Below are positions 53,822 through 62,854 of a stretch of 64,000 nucleotides of DNA, one piece after another. The position numbers were made by a program, and so were the translations under genes. The notes under the pieces were generated by a model that saw only the letters and a list, made by a program, of their open reading frames with translations, had not been told where the DNA came from and ran no database searches. The stretch covers positions 248,001 through 312,000 of the forward strand of contig JAEURR010000003.1 in NCBI GenBank assembly GCA_016788115.1. Reading direction: 5' to 3'. The first letter of the stretch is position 1. The number at the start of each line of letters is the position of its first letter. This DNA is from Chthonomonas sp. GTDB lineage: Bacteria > Armatimonadota > Fimbriimonadia > Fimbriimonadales > Fimbriimonadaceae.

Positions 53822-54532
53822 CTAGATCTGCGGTTCGCGGGCGCTCTCCGAAAGCTCGACAGCCGCATGGGTCATACGCTGCTGGTCCAGCACTGGCACC
53901 AACCGCGGGACGACCGCGTCGATCTCGCTCGGATAGAAGCTCTTGTCAAAAATGCGCCGCGCCGTGTACATCAAAATCTTGATATCACCCATCACCGTAT
54001 GGTTCGCGCGGTAGTACAGCTGCAGCTTGAGCTTGCCCGGACGGATGTACTGCTCGTACCCGGCATCCACGTCCTCCAGTCCTGCGAGGATGGCGCCCTC
54101 GTCGCTGTTCCAGATGCTCGCCCAGTCAGTGATCCCGGGCCGGAGGTCGAGGATCGGCTTCTCCTCGGGCGTGTACATGTCGGTGTACTTCTTCACCTCG
54201 GGCCGAGGTCCAACGAAGCTCATATCCCCTATGAATACATTCATGAACTGCGGGATTTCGTCTAGCTTGAACTTGCGAATGAACTTGCCGGACTTGGTGA
54301 TGCGGCTATCGGTGTCGGCGGTGCTCGGACCCCCAATTTTGTCCGCGTTCGTGACCATGCTGCGGAACTTAAAGATCCGGAACGGGACGCCGTTCAGACC
54401 CGTGCGCTCGCCGCGGTAAAAGACCGGCCCCTTCGAATCGAGCTTGATCCATAGGGCGGTCAGCAAGAGGATCGGGGAGAACACGATCAAACCGATTGCG
54501 GAAAAAACGAGGTCAAAAAGTCGCTTGGCCAT
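53822..54532 (-). CDS. Initiating sugar-phosphate transferase for surface polysaccharide
   Basis: 236 residues of the bacterial sugar transferase (WcaJ/WbaP C-domain) family that moves a sugar-1-phosphate to undecaprenyl phosphate. Seen: a membrane hairpin near the N-terminus (LFDLVFSAIGLIVFSPILL), the KFRSMVTNAD and KFKLDEIPQFMNVFIGDMSFVGPRPE active-site blocks (given here as KFRSM, DEIPQ and SFVGPRPE) and LRPGITDWASIW. The C-terminal tail is longer than in minimal members. Downstream lies an aminotransferase, which fits an EPS or O-antigen role. Confidence 0.93.
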   Translation of the reverse strand: MAKRLFDLVFSAIGLIVFSPILLLTALWIKLDSKGPVFYRGERTGLNGVPFRIFKFRSMVTNADKIGGPSTADTDSRITKSGKFIRKFKLDEIPQFMNVFIGDMSFVGPRPEVKKYTDMYTPEEKPILDLRPGITDWASIWNSDEGAILAGLEDVDAGYEQYIRPGKLKLQLYYRANHTVMGDIKILMYTARRIFDKSFYPSEIDAVVPRLVPVLDQQRMTHAAVELSESAREPQI

Positions 54533-54571
54533 AGGACTCGCACACAGAGTCTATGAGTTTACCAAACTAGG

Positions 54572-56017
54572 TTAAGGACGCTCTTTCGGGAGCAACAGCG
54601 CGCCCAGCCCGACAAGCAGCCCAAACCATCCGAAGAAGTGTCGAAATCGGAACGTGTCAGAGCCTGCTGGCATCACCACCTCAGCGCGCATCGCCACGTT
54701 CGCCCCCAGCGGCGCGCGCACGATCTCATGTCCCTTGGCGTCGATGACCCGCGACACGCCAGTGCTCGCGGAGCGAAGCGTCGGCAATCCGGTTTCGATG
54801 CTCCGCCAGATCGCGCCGTCCGCAAGCTGCGGGATGGCGGGGGTACCGGCATACCAATCGTCGATCGACATGATGGCCAGGAATCGCGACCCCTGATCGG
54901 CCATCTTGCGAGCCACGTCCGGGAAGAGCCCCTCGAAGCAAAGCAGCGCGCCGCCCCGCAAGCCAGCAATCTCGATGGACTGAGCCGTCGCACCGGGGGA
55001 GAGATCGGCGCTCGGCAAGTTGAAACCCTTCAAGAACGACAGTTGCCTGCGAAACGGCACGTACTCCCCAAACATGACCAGCCGCGTCTTATCCGCCCAC
55101 TGGACCTCGCCGCTGGGCAGCCGAACAAATGCGCTTTGGTGGCTCTTTCCGCTCTCCTCGCGGACGCCCCCGTACAGCACTGGCACAGTTGCGCCTGGCG
55201 AAATATCTGCGCCCTGCGCCGCGATCCCCTCCGGCAGCACAATAAATCGGCTGCCGTTCCCCGACGCCTGCGCGACGATCTCGCGTGCGGCTTGCAGCGC
55301 CTTGGCATTCGAACTGGCGGGATCCCCAAACGCTAGATCGACACCGGGCTGCCCGATAGTCACCACAACCCGATCACCCACTACCTCCCGCGAGTACCGC
55401 ACGACCGACAGAAGCAGGAGGGCGGCACAGACAAGGATGGGGGTCATCAAGCGCTGTCGATCCGGCCGTTGGAACAGTTGCCAGACGATCACGTTCACGA
55501 GCGCCACCCACGCGGACACAAAGAACACTTCGCCGTACGACGCGTTCTGGATCAACCACGGAATCCCGGTCAGGGGACTGGCCAGGAGCCCCCACGGGAA
55601 CGCCAACCCAGGAAAGGTCGAGCGAAGCGCTTCGATCCCACCCCATGCGAGCGGGATCGCGAGCAACCAATCCCGCTGGATGCAGGCGTGGAGCATAATC
55701 CCCAGCAGACCAAAGAACCACACCACGAGCAGGGGGATGAGCAACCACGGGATGAGAGCCATCCCGACAGAGCCCGTCCAACGACCGACGAACGGAACGA
55801 TCCACCAACATTGGACCAGCCAGAAAACGGTCCCGAACAGCAGCCCCGACCGCCATGCGCCACGGCGATCAGTATCAGAAAGCGCATGCAACCACGGCAC
55901 CAACGCGACGAACACCAGCAGAAACAGGTTCATTGGCGCAAATGCCAGTTGCATGAGCGCGGCAGAGACCAGCGTGGGGACCGCCTTATGCTTTAGGATC
56001 TGCTGTATGATTCGCAT
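54572..56017 (-). CDS. lnt: Apolipoprotein N-acyltransferase
   Basis: 481 residues. Adds the third acyl chain to lipoproteins in the inner membrane. An N-terminal part with six to seven membrane segments is followed by a nitrilase-type domain (about 225-460): catalytic Glu in FIVLPEGIAA, Lys in ADKTRLVMFGEYVPF and Cys in ALLCFEGLFPDV. The last helix (FFGWFGLLVGLGALLL) crosses the membrane again. Substrates in this window include the PilP-like and accB-adjacent lipoproteins. The start overlaps the end of the histidine phosphatase gene by 32 bases and has no clear ribosome site. Confidence 0.93.
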   Translation of the reverse strand: MRIIQQILKHKAVPTLVSAALMQLAFAPMNLFLLVFVALVPWLHALSDTDRRGAWRSGLLFGTVFWLVQCWWIVPFVGRWTGSVGMALIPWLLIPLLVVWFFGLLGIMLHACIQRDWLLAIPLAWGGIEALRSTFPGLAFPWGLLASPLTGIPWLIQNASYGEVFFVSAWVALVNVIVWQLFQRPDRQRLMTPILVCAALLLLSVVRYSREVVGDRVVVTIGQPGVDLAFGDPASSNAKALQAAREIVAQASGNGSRFIVLPEGIAAQGADISPGATVPVLYGGVREESGKSHQSAFVRLPSGEVQWADKTRLVMFGEYVPFRRQLSFLKGFNLPSADLSPGATAQSIEIAGLRGGALLCFEGLFPDVARKMADQGSRFLAIMSIDDWYAGTPAIPQLADGAIWRSIETGLPTLRSASTGVSRVIDAKGHEIVRAPLGANVAMRAEVVMPAGSDTFRFRHFFGWFGLLVGLGALLLPKERP

Positions 56018-56657
56018 CGATCATGGGGGCGCTGGCCAATTCCAGGTGCGCGGTGTCGGCGTAGCGAGTCAGCGTCCAGTGGCCGTCAGGCTGCCGATGG
56101 ACTTCGGAGATGGCGGTGTTGCCAAAGCGAAAAGAACGCGCGGTTGCGTGGGTTCCCCCGAGGAGTTGCGCGAGCAAGACCCCGCATGTACCTCCGTGTG
56201 AGACGACGGCGATGTGTCCGGCGAGTTCATCGAGCTCATTGACGAACCGCTCGACACGGTACCAGACGTCCACGAGCGACTCCCCGTCGCCAATGCGCGT
56301 CGTAAGCGGATCGCAATCGGGGTCGGTCTCGTAGAGTTGGAACGCAGCGCGAATCTCCTGGTATGGACGCCCTTCCATCCGGCCAAACGAGCGTTCGCGC
56401 AGATCGGGCGTGCTGCGCATTGAGGTTCGTGCCGAGCCAGCGATCTGCTCCGCGGTTTGCCGTGCACGCTGCAGGTCGCTGGTGATGACGAGCCCCAGCG
56501 GAACTTCCTCGAACGCCATCCCGACCTGGAGAGCTTGCTGAAATCCCTCTTCGTCGAGCGGAATGTCGGAGTGCCCTTGCGCACGACCGTCAAGGTTCCA
56601 CGCCGTCTGGCCGTGCCGGACGATGTAAAGAACCAGCAGCGGTTTGCGCTCATTCAT
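55986..56657 (-). CDS. Histidine phosphatase superfamily protein (phosphoglycerate mutase/CobC-like)
   Basis: 223 residues from the ATG at 56655-56657 (MNERKPLLVL). Catalytic RHG in LYIVRHGQTAWN, second arginine in VITSDLQRARQTAE, glutamate in LRERSFGRMEG and the second histidine in IAVVSHGGTCGVLL. The family spans phosphoglycerate mutases, CobC and general phosphatases; no cobalamin gene is nearby, so the substrate is open. It overlaps both the MmgE/PrpD and lnt genes. Confidence 0.9.
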   Translation of the reverse strand: MNERKPLLVLYIVRHGQTAWNLDGRAQGHSDIPLDEEGFQQALQVGMAFEEVPLGLVITSDLQRARQTAEQIAGSARTSMRSTPDLRERSFGRMEGRPYQEIRAAFQLYETDPDCDPLTTRIGDGESLVDVWYRVERFVNELDELAGHIAVVSHGGTCGVLLAQLLGGTHATARSFRFGNTAISEVHRQPDGHWTLTRYADTAHLELASAPMIDANHTADPKA

Positions 56658-58245
56658 AACCGGGTCGGTCGGTGATCGCAACGTCGAAGATCTTCGCGAG
56701 GTCTTCCGCCGAGCACCGGCCCAAAGACTGAAGCTTGGTTAGGAACGCAGTGCGGTCCGCGTCCGAGTCGATTGCCAGAGATCCGAGCAACTGGAACTTA
56801 TGGTCGAGGATGTCGCTGAGGTCAGCGGTGGTATTGCGTGCATGCCCGCCGGGGAACATCACAAACCCACTGTCGAACTCCTGCGCCCCGTCGGAGATGG
56901 AGATCGACGTGGGGATCCCCTCGGGATACTTGGCGTCGTACTCGGCCCCACCGTGGACAAAATCGATCTTATCCATGAGTGCCCGGGTCTGCGGGTGGTG
57001 GATGGCCGTGTCCGCCACCTGATAATCGTACGGCGAAAGCATCAGCGCCTTCCAGATCGCGTCGTTCGCGCCCCCTCCAGACGGCAACGTCCCTTCGGCA
57101 GCTACGTGGTCGCACGCTTTGCGCAGCAGCGTGGCGACGATATACGCCATCGAGTGGTCGGCACTCTGCCGAGTGGTGGGGTTTCGCTTCATCGGGTTGC
57201 CGATGATGCCGAATGCGGGCTCGTACGCAACGATGCGGATCTTTTGGATCGCTGCGCCCCCGTTCGCCAGAAGGTGCGGATTCTTGGCGACCAAGTCGAT
57301 CGCACCCTGCAGCGCGCCCGCTGACTGATGCTCGTACAGACCGAGCTTAAAGTGCATTCCCATGACCGCGAAGTCGTCGCCGGAGTGGGACAGGACGAGG
57401 TCGAACGGGCAGTCTCCCTGCTCCTTCCACCGCTCGGCACCCGTTGTGGTGGGCTCGAAGAAACGGAAGATCGCCTCCGGATTGCGGAAGATGTCCTTCG
57501 GCCCAACAAAGCCCGCCATCGCCCGCTTGGCAAAGAGCACCGCCGCCTCAGTGGAGATGGCCGCGCTCGCGCCCTTCGAGTCGCTCAGCTGCTTGCCCGC
57601 GCGAATCGCGCGCCATGGAATGCTGTGGGCCACGACCATGCCGATGGCCGATTCGATCTGCTCTGCCGTCGCCCCCATCAGCGCGCCGTAGATCGCAGCT
57701 GAAGCGATCGCGCCGTGGACGACGTGGTCGATCTTGTACGTCTTCAGGCTAAACACTTCAGCAAGCCGACCGCGGATCTCGTCGAGCAGCACCATGGCTC
57801 GGAGCGCGGTCGCGCCATCCAAGCCCCGTTGCTGACATGCGGCAATGACCACCGGATAGAAGTCGTTGTGGCCAAATTCTCCGGCGGTGTGACCCATCTC
57901 GGGTCGATAGCCGAAGTTCGTTCCGTTGCTGTCCCATTCGCGAACCGCTGACGAGTTCGCGACGACGGCTTTCTCGGCTTTGACCTTTGCACTAGACCCG
58001 AAGACCGTCGCGCCCCGTGCGTCCGGATAGTCGAGCGCTTCGCGGCGCAACAGAGTCGGTGCGTTGGTACCGAGCGCAAGTGCGGAGAGGCCGCAGAGGA
58101 CCGCATCCGTATGGAATAGCATGACTCGGTGCAGCACCCCCTCACTGGGGCCGGGGCCGAGCTTGCCGGACAAGAAGTCAATCGCAAACTGGCCGAGCCC
58201 GAGGGCCTGATTCGAATCGCGGGAAAGAGTGATGCTCGTGGACAT
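56650..58245 (-). CDS. MmgE/PrpD-family protein (2-methylcitrate dehydratase-like)
   Basis: 531 residues. Seen: VREWDSNGTNFGYRPEMGHTAGEFG (split here: VREWDSNGTNF and EMGHTAGEFG), the helical middle with FSLKTYKIDHVVHGAIASAA and HSIPWRAIRAGKQLSDSKGA, and a C-terminal domain with FEPTTTGAERWKEQGDCPFD and NPMKRNPTTRQSADHSMAYI. The last stretch matches the PrpD pattern in which NPxTRxxADHSxxY carries catalytic residues. In the methylcitrate cycle it dehydrates 2-methylcitrate; prpB and prpC are not in view, so another dehydratase or decarboxylase role is possible. A CATAAT box lies nine bases before the ATG. Confidence 0.9.
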   Translation of the reverse strand: MSTSITLSRDSNQALGLGQFAIDFLSGKLGPGPSEGVLHRVMLFHTDAVLCGLSALALGTNAPTLLRREALDYPDARGATVFGSSAKVKAEKAVVANSSAVREWDSNGTNFGYRPEMGHTAGEFGHNDFYPVVIAACQQRGLDGATALRAMVLLDEIRGRLAEVFSLKTYKIDHVVHGAIASAAIYGALMGATAEQIESAIGMVVAHSIPWRAIRAGKQLSDSKGASAAISTEAAVLFAKRAMAGFVGPKDIFRNPEAIFRFFEPTTTGAERWKEQGDCPFDLVLSHSGDDFAVMGMHFKLGLYEHQSAGALQGAIDLVAKNPHLLANGGAAIQKIRIVAYEPAFGIIGNPMKRNPTTRQSADHSMAYIVATLLRKACDHVAAEGTLPSGGGANDAIWKALMLSPYDYQVADTAIHHPQTRALMDKIDFVHGGAEYDAKYPEGIPTSISISDGAQEFDSGFVMFPGGHARNTTADLSDILDHKFQLLGSLAIDSDADRTAFLTKLQSLGRCSAEDLAKIFDVAITDRPGYE

Positions 58246-58266
58246 GCTAGGGGGATTATGGCCCCT

Positions 58267-59157
58267 CTAGAACACTTCGCACAGCATGCATCGGACCGAT
58301 CCACCACCGATCGCTTCGATGGTAGGAATCTTCAGTGCCACCAGCTTTCCGTGCTCTGCGAGCGCCTTTCGTTGTCCCTGCGTGAATGCACCAAATGCTT
58401 GCTCTGAGAGCGCGATGACGGGACCGGATGCGCCGCCTAATTCGAGCAGATTTCCGCAGAAGTGGGTCATTTGATCCTCGGTGATCGTGACGACAAGCTT
58501 GCCACTATATGTCAACTGTTCGCGAATCCGGTTCGCGGTGGGGCGGTCAGAGATCACGTCCTCGCACAGCACGGCGAATCCACTGCCAATGGCCATCATC
58601 ACGTTGGTGTGGTAGATGGGGAGGTCGCCCGGTCCGAGGGTCTCGAACAAAGTCAAATCGAATCCCATGTGCGCTGCCCAGCGTCGCGCAAGGTCGGCAT
58701 CCGTCCGTGGTGAGAGCGCGGCGTACGCCGTCCGTTGGGCCCGATCAAGGACTAAGCTCCCCGTCCCCTCCAGGGACTTCCCTGACTCTTCGGCGGGGGT
58801 CAGATCGAAGGTCTCACGAGGGCCAAAAGCCTCCAGCAACGCAGGCAATCGTTCCCGACGACGGCTCTCGGTCGCCATGGGATACAGGCACGCCTGCCCG
58901 CCCGCGTGGAAGCTGATCCAGTTGTTGGGGAAAACCGCGTTCGGCTGGGCTACTTCTGCAGGATCGTCCAACACCGTCACCCGAACCCCTGCTGCTCGGA
59001 GCAGTTGCACCGCTCCGTCAAACTCTGCGCACGCCATCGCTCGCACTTCAGCGTCGGGCACCGCGGGAGGATGCTGAAACGAGTTCGAAGCGGAGGTCGC
59101 GGGATCGAACTTGAAGCCCGTCGGTCGGCGCATGATCACGTGGCTCGCAAGGTTCAT
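58267..59157 (-). CDS. Pentein-fold amidinotransferase/deiminase, CtlX-like
   Basis: 296 residues from the ATG at 59155-59157. Family features: HVIMRRPTGFKFDPATSASNSFQ-like opening (IMRRPTGFKFDPAT), QPNAVFPNNWISFH, ESGKSLEGTGSLVLD with the catalytic Glu, YHTNVMMAIGSGFAVLCED with the His, and a C-terminal Cys in IGGGSVRCMLCEVF. CtlX-type enzymes hydrolyse citrulline, and relatives act on dimethylarginine. The catalytic Glu-His-Cys set is intact. A TAGAGT box lies six bases before the ATG and there is no Shine-Dalgarno. Confidence 0.85.
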   Translation of the reverse strand: MNLASHVIMRRPTGFKFDPATSASNSFQHPPAVPDAEVRAMACAEFDGAVQLLRAAGVRVTVLDDPAEVAQPNAVFPNNWISFHAGGQACLYPMATESRRRERLPALLEAFGPRETFDLTPAEESGKSLEGTGSLVLDRAQRTAYAALSPRTDADLARRWAAHMGFDLTLFETLGPGDLPIYHTNVMMAIGSGFAVLCEDVISDRPTANRIREQLTYSGKLVVTITEDQMTHFCGNLLELGGASGPVIALSEQAFGAFTQGQRKALAEHGKLVALKIPTIEAIGGGSVRCMLCEVF

Positions 59158-59186
59158 CGCTGGTACTCTAACCCCAAAGCCACCCC

Positions 59187-59540
59187 ATGAGCCAGATACT
59201 CGAGACGTTTCCAAACCCTGCGCCCCACCGCGCGTACACCATCACCCATAGTTTCCCCGAGTTCACAAGCGTTTGTCCTAAGACCGGGATGCCCGACTTT
59301 GCGACGATCGACCTGGATTACATCCCCGGCGACACGTGCATCGAATTGAAGTCGCTGAAGTACTACTACTTTTCGTTCCGCGACAAAGGGATTTTCTATG
59401 AGGCGGTGACGAACCAACTCCTGGAAGAGCTCTCGGGATGCTGCAACCCCCGGTGGATGCGCGTGACCGGACGATTCGCCGTGCGCGGCGGCATCGCTAG
59501 CGTCATCGTCGCCGAAACCGGCCCTAAGCCGGTCGGATGA
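59187..59540 (+). CDS. queF: 7-cyano-7-deazaguanine reductase (short QueF)
   Basis: 117 residues, the short single-domain form. Reduces preQ0 to preQ1 with NADPH for tRNA queuosine. Seen: catalytic Cys in [16 protein letters not shown] (Cys30), [24 protein letters not shown] with the family QueF motif (given as [15 protein letters not shown]), and [13 protein letters not shown]. The last 17 bases overlap the end of the convergent hydrolase. No other queuosine gene is in the window. Confidence 0.95.
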   Translation: MSQILETFPNPAPHRAYTITHSFPEFTSVCPKTGMPDFATIDLDYIPGDTCIELKSLKYYYFSFRDKGIFYEAVTNQLLEELSGCCNPRWMRVTGRFAVRGGIASVIVAETGPKPVG

Positions 59541-60678
59541 CGCACGGGATCGAACCGAGTAGGCACCGCTCAAACTGCGCGACCAAGAGGTAGGCCACTG
59601 GGTCGGAGCCGGGGCGATACTCAAATGCGCCAGAAGTACCGCTCTGCTGATCCACTACGGTCCAAGTCGAGTCGGCGAACCAGTTGTTCGGTCCTTCTGC
59701 GCGCCAGCACTGAACCTGTGCGGGCTGGGACGATCTCCACTGTCCGTCCATCCCTGCATCGAAAGACGGGAGTTCAAACCCACCGGTCACACCATCGAGG
59801 AACCCGGTTAGACCGGGAATGTCCCAGGCTCGATCGCCAACTCCGTGATCTTCGTTCGGGTAGGTAAGCACTCTCGGCTGACCGGGAATGGTGTCCCAGT
59901 AGTGCCTCGCGGCGTCGACCGTCCAGTACGCGTCATTGGACCCGTGAAAGAGCATGACTGGGCATTGAACTCGCGATAGACCAAAGTACGGGTCCACGTC
60001 GCGCACGAGCTGTCGCCCCTCTTCGGTACTCACCGTTTCTTGCAGTTCGCGCCGAGTATAGTCATCGATTTTCGGGCTGTAAGTGCCCCACGCCTCCAGC
60101 TGTGCGGGCATCTGACGCATCATGTCGAGGTTGTCGAAGACCCGCGGTGCCAGCCCGCACGTTCGCTGCGCAGCGGTGATCCCGGTGAGCCACGCCGTCC
60201 AGCCACGCTTGCTTGCTCCGGTCACCACGAACGATTCGAATCCCTGGTGCTCCAGCAGATCCATCGCTCCATGGGCAGCATCGACCATCGGGAACAGCAG
60301 CGGCCACGAGGGGTCTCCCGTCTCCAGGCGCATCCGGAACGTGTGCGCGATGAGGTCGTCTTCGCGCATCTCCCAGAGCGGCTGATTTGGGATGTCAAAG
60401 AGCACTGCAACCGGGACGCCGATGCTAGACGCCATAAGCCCGGCTCGCGCCAGATCCACCCCGTTGGGCGGTCCGCCGGTGATCTCGAGCACACAGACAT
60501 CGGTTCGACGCGCATGGTTCGGGACGTGCAGATGCAACGCGCACTCCCAAGGGACCCCTTGCCAGAACGAGTTCTGAACCTGCCACCGCATGGAGCCGCC
60601 GGGCGCGTGCACCGCCTGAGCAGTCCGCGTCTCACGCGAGTTTTGGAGGAACGCATCCAGCGCGCTTGGGGAATCCAC
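59524..60678 (-). CDS. PhoPQ-activated pathogenicity-related (PqaA-like) alpha/beta hydrolase
   Basis: About 384 residues. The family opening [10 protein letters not shown] begins just after the GTG at 60676-60678, taken as start; upstream the frame stays open to 60873 but would run over the promoter and start of the plus-strand gene. Seen: [16 protein letters not shown], the nucleophile loop in [33 protein letters not shown] with an Asp, and [13 protein letters not shown] with the His. No signal peptide fits this start. PhoPQ_related proteins are hydrolases of unknown substrate. Start codon uncertain. Confidence 0.75.
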   Translation of the reverse strand: MDSPSALDAFLQNSRETRTAQAVHAPGGSMRWQVQNSFWQGVPWECALHLHVPNHARRTDVCVLEITGGPPNGVDLARAGLMASSIGVPVAVLFDIPNQPLWEMREDDLIAHTFRMRLETGDPSWPLLFPMVDAAHGAMDLLEHQGFESFVVTGASKRGWTAWLTGITAAQRTCGLAPRVFDNLDMMRQMPAQLEAWGTYSPKIDDYTRRELQETVSTEEGRQLVRDVDPYFGLSRVQCPVMLFHGSNDAYWTVDAARHYWDTIPGQPRVLTYPNEDHGVGDRAWDIPGLTGFLDGVTGGFELPSFDAGMDGQWRSSQPAQVQCWRAEGPNNWFADSTWTVVDQQSGTSGAFEYRPGSDPVAYLLVAQFERCLLGSIPCVIRPA

Positions 60679-60729
60679 CCTGTGAAAGTACCCGGGTGAA
60701 CCATCGCCACGAACTGCGACGTCTTCGCC

Positions 60730-60758
60730 TTGACATTGCTCCTCAAAGGTGGGACAAT
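60730..60758 (+). promoter_or_regulatory. Sigma-70 promoter of the Cu-amine-oxidase-N-like gene
   Basis: A perfect -35 box TTGACA (60730-60735), a 17-base spacer and a -10 box GACAAT (60753-60758, four of six). Transcription would begin near 60765, giving a leader of about 50 bases before the ATG at 60815. Best promoter match on the plus strand in the window. Confidence 0.75.
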
Positions 60759-60814
60759 GGACCCATCGCGAACAGCGGACCACGAGAGAGAGGGGTCTGC
60801 CCAAGGTGTTACCC

Positions 60815-62215
60815 ATGAATATCGCTTTCAAGAAGAGTTTGCCGGTACTGATTGCCCTGGCAGTCAGTTGCACTGGAATGGCCGTTCAGGAGATAAACAT
60901 CGACAAGGCTGTCAACAGCCCATCGATTACGATTCGGTACACGAAGATGCGGGCCGCCATGATTGAGCTGAAGCTGAACGGCGCAAGTATCAGTACGCGC
61001 AAGCTCACGGGCAACTCCACCGAAGGCGAGACGAACTTCTCCATCGACGTCACGTCCCTCACCGACGGCGACAACAAGCTCGAAGTCCTCATCTACGATG
61101 CCGAAGGACGGCTCCTGGGCACGCAGACTTCGACGCTGCAAGCCGAGGGTGAGAACCACAGCGCCGTCCAACTCCAGGGCGTCAAGCAGGGCGAGACCGT
61201 TCGAGGCGCCATCGAGATCAAACTCGGCGTCAACCGCGACTTCCGCGAAATGTACGTCAGCTTCTTCGTTGACGAGCAGTGGAAGGCGCTGAAGAACTTC
61301 CCACCCTACAGCTACATTTGGGACACGACCGGCATGACCAACGGTTGGCACGAAGTCCAGGCTTGGGTGGTAGACGAAAACAACAACACCTTCAAGACCC
61401 GCAAGGTGAAGGTTTACGTGAACAACCCCGGTGGTCGCACCGAGCGCGTGACCAGCACCCCGACGACGGCACCCAAGCCCGAAGTTACAAAGCCGGTGGC
61501 CAAACCGCTGCCGACGGTCGCAGTCAAGGCTCCGCTCCCCGTGAGCCTTAGCTCCACCACGATTTCCGCAAGCATCGGCAAGTCGTCGGGGATGAAGCGC
61601 ACGACGGCGCTCCCTTCGGTTCAAGCCGATCAGCGACTCATGATGCCGACCGGAGCACGGGTCGTCACCAAACCGACGGTAACGGCCCCTCAGAAGCCAG
61701 TTGTGACGCCCGCCGCAAAGCCGACAGTCACAAAGCCAGCAGTCGTGAAGCCGACGGTAAGCAAGCCGGTCGTCAAGCCGGCCGCAGTCGCCCCGATTCA
61801 GACAGCGACCACGAACGCCACGCGACTCACGCTCGGCAAAGGGACGCGACTGCCGAACCTGACCAGCTTCAACATCTCTCTGAACAACAGCCTCGTCGCC
61901 TTCGACGTCATGCCGCGAGTTGAGGATGGAGTCGCGCTCACGCCGTTCCGTCATCTCTTTGAGCACGCAGGCGGCAAGGTCAAGTGGGACAACACCCAGA
62001 AGAGAGTCTCGGCCAAGTCAAAGTCGAGTTCGGTCGATCTGCAGATCGGTCGCGCCGACGCCAAGGTCAACGGTCGAACGGTTCAGATGGAGCGACGTGC
62101 TTTCATCGATCACAGCCGAACGATCGTCCCGCTCAGCTTCTTCTCCGACGCACTGAACGTGAACATCGAGTTCGACAAGGCGACGAACCACGTGTTGATC
62201 ACGGAAAAGAAGTAA
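60815..62215 (+). CDS. Exported protein with Ig-like and copper-amine-oxidase-N-like domains
   Basis: 466 residues from the ATG at 60815, with AAGGTG upstream. Signal peptide (MNIAFKKSLPVLIALAVSCTG). Ig-like N-terminal domains with NSPSITIRYTKMRAAMIELK and SYIWDTTGMTNGWHEVQAW, a Lys/Pro/Thr/Val-rich linker with tandem KPTV, KPVV and KPAV repeats (about 220-350), and a C-terminal Cu_amine_oxidN1-like domain (FRHLFEHAGGKVKWDNTQKR, RADAKVNGRTVQMERRAFI, RTIVPLSFFSDALNVNIEFD). That domain is common in wall- or envelope-binding proteins and has no oxidase activity on its own. The basic linker could cross the cell wall. Confidence 0.88.
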   Translation: MNIAFKKSLPVLIALAVSCTGMAVQEINIDKAVNSPSITIRYTKMRAAMIELKLNGASISTRKLTGNSTEGETNFSIDVTSLTDGDNKLEVLIYDAEGRLLGTQTSTLQAEGENHSAVQLQGVKQGETVRGAIEIKLGVNRDFREMYVSFFVDEQWKALKNFPPYSYIWDTTGMTNGWHEVQAWVVDENNNTFKTRKVKVYVNNPGGRTERVTSTPTTAPKPEVTKPVAKPLPTVAVKAPLPVSLSSTTISASIGKSSGMKRTTALPSVQADQRLMMPTGARVVTKPTVTAPQKPVVTPAAKPTVTKPAVVKPTVSKPVVKPAAVAPIQTATTNATRLTLGKGTRLPNLTSFNISLNNSLVAFDVMPRVEDGVALTPFRHLFEHAGGKVKWDNTQKRVSAKSKSSSVDLQIGRADAKVNGRTVQMERRAFIDHSRTIVPLSFFSDALNVNIEFDKATNHVLITEKK

Positions 62216-62244
62216 CCCGGTAGCCATACCTGCACATTCAAAGG

Positions 62245-62282
62245 GCCCCTGCGGAACGATCTCCGCAGGGGCGCCGTCTTTT
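62245..62282 (+). terminator. Rho-independent terminator after the Cu-amine-oxidase-N-like gene
   Basis: An 11-bp perfect stem (62245-62255 with 62262-62272, GCCCCTGCGGA/TCCGCAGGGGC), 6-base loop, and GCCGTCTTTT after it. It lies 30 bases past the stop. Confidence 0.7.
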
Positions 62283-62417
62283 GACCGGCTTGCTTTGAAA
62301 ACCGCCATCTCTGACAGGGTTTGAACCCTCCAGTTTTGGCCTCAACAGACCACTATTCACGATAGGCACTTTCACAGATCAACGTGTTGCAGATCGAAAA
62401 GGTGGGAGCAGAAATTC

Positions 62418-62786
62418 ATGGCACAGAACACTGACGACGGCAGAAGGTTTAGTCGATTCGACACACTGGAGTACGCACTCCTTATGTCGAGTGGGCTTGA
62501 TGAGCCGCTTCCTGCGATTATCGTGGACATCAGTCTCGGTGGACTGCAACTCCGCACGCGCGTCCCGCTAGAATCGGGCGACGAATTCCTCATGCAGATC
62601 GGACAAGGTTACGAGAACCCGATCACGACCGCCGTGGAAGTACGGTACTGCGCCAAGATCCCGCATACTGGGCTCCATTCGGTCGGTGTCCGCTTCTTAC
62701 CGGGCCACTCCGAGCAGCGGATGCGCTTGGTCCACTATATCCACGACGCTTTCGCCAAACAGGGCGACAAGCTACTCGCCAGCTAA
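62418..62786 (+). CDS. PilZ-domain protein (c-di-GMP effector candidate)
   Basis: 122 residues. RRFSRFD near residue 9-15 is close to the RxxxR box, and IIVDISLGGLQLRTR holds the D/NxSxxG box. MQIGQGY and GVRFLPGHSEQRMRL complete the PilZ barrel. The domain usually binds c-di-GMP and often acts on motility or EPS. GGGAG lies ten bases before the ATG. Confidence 0.9.
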   Translation: MAQNTDDGRRFSRFDTLEYALLMSSGLDEPLPAIIVDISLGGLQLRTRVPLESGDEFLMQIGQGYENPITTAVEVRYCAKIPHTGLHSVGVRFLPGHSEQRMRLVHYIHDAFAKQGDKLLAS

Positions 62787-62807
62787 ATCATCCTCCAAAA
62801 TCAAAAG

Positions 62808-62840
62808 GTCCCAGAAGCGAACTCCTGGGCCCTCTTTTTG
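62808..62840. terminator. Bidirectional terminator between PilZ and the IscA-like gene
   Basis: Stem CCCAG (62811-62815) with CTGGG (62826-62830), extended by GG/CC across one mismatch. On the plus strand CTCTTTTTG follows (T5 at 62836-62840). On the minus strand CCTTTTGATTTT follows, so it can serve both convergent genes. Confidence 0.65.
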
Positions 62841-62854
62841 CGCCTGGTGTTGGC

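Noticed and set aside
60679-60873. A longer N-terminus for the PhoPQ-related hydrolase
   Set aside because: It would cover the promoter and start of the plus-strand gene and has no resemblance to the family.
62316-62329. AGGGTTTGAACCCT palindrome resembling a tRNA T-arm
   Set aside because: The stem and loop lengths do not fit a T-arm and no acceptor, D or anticodon arm surrounds it.
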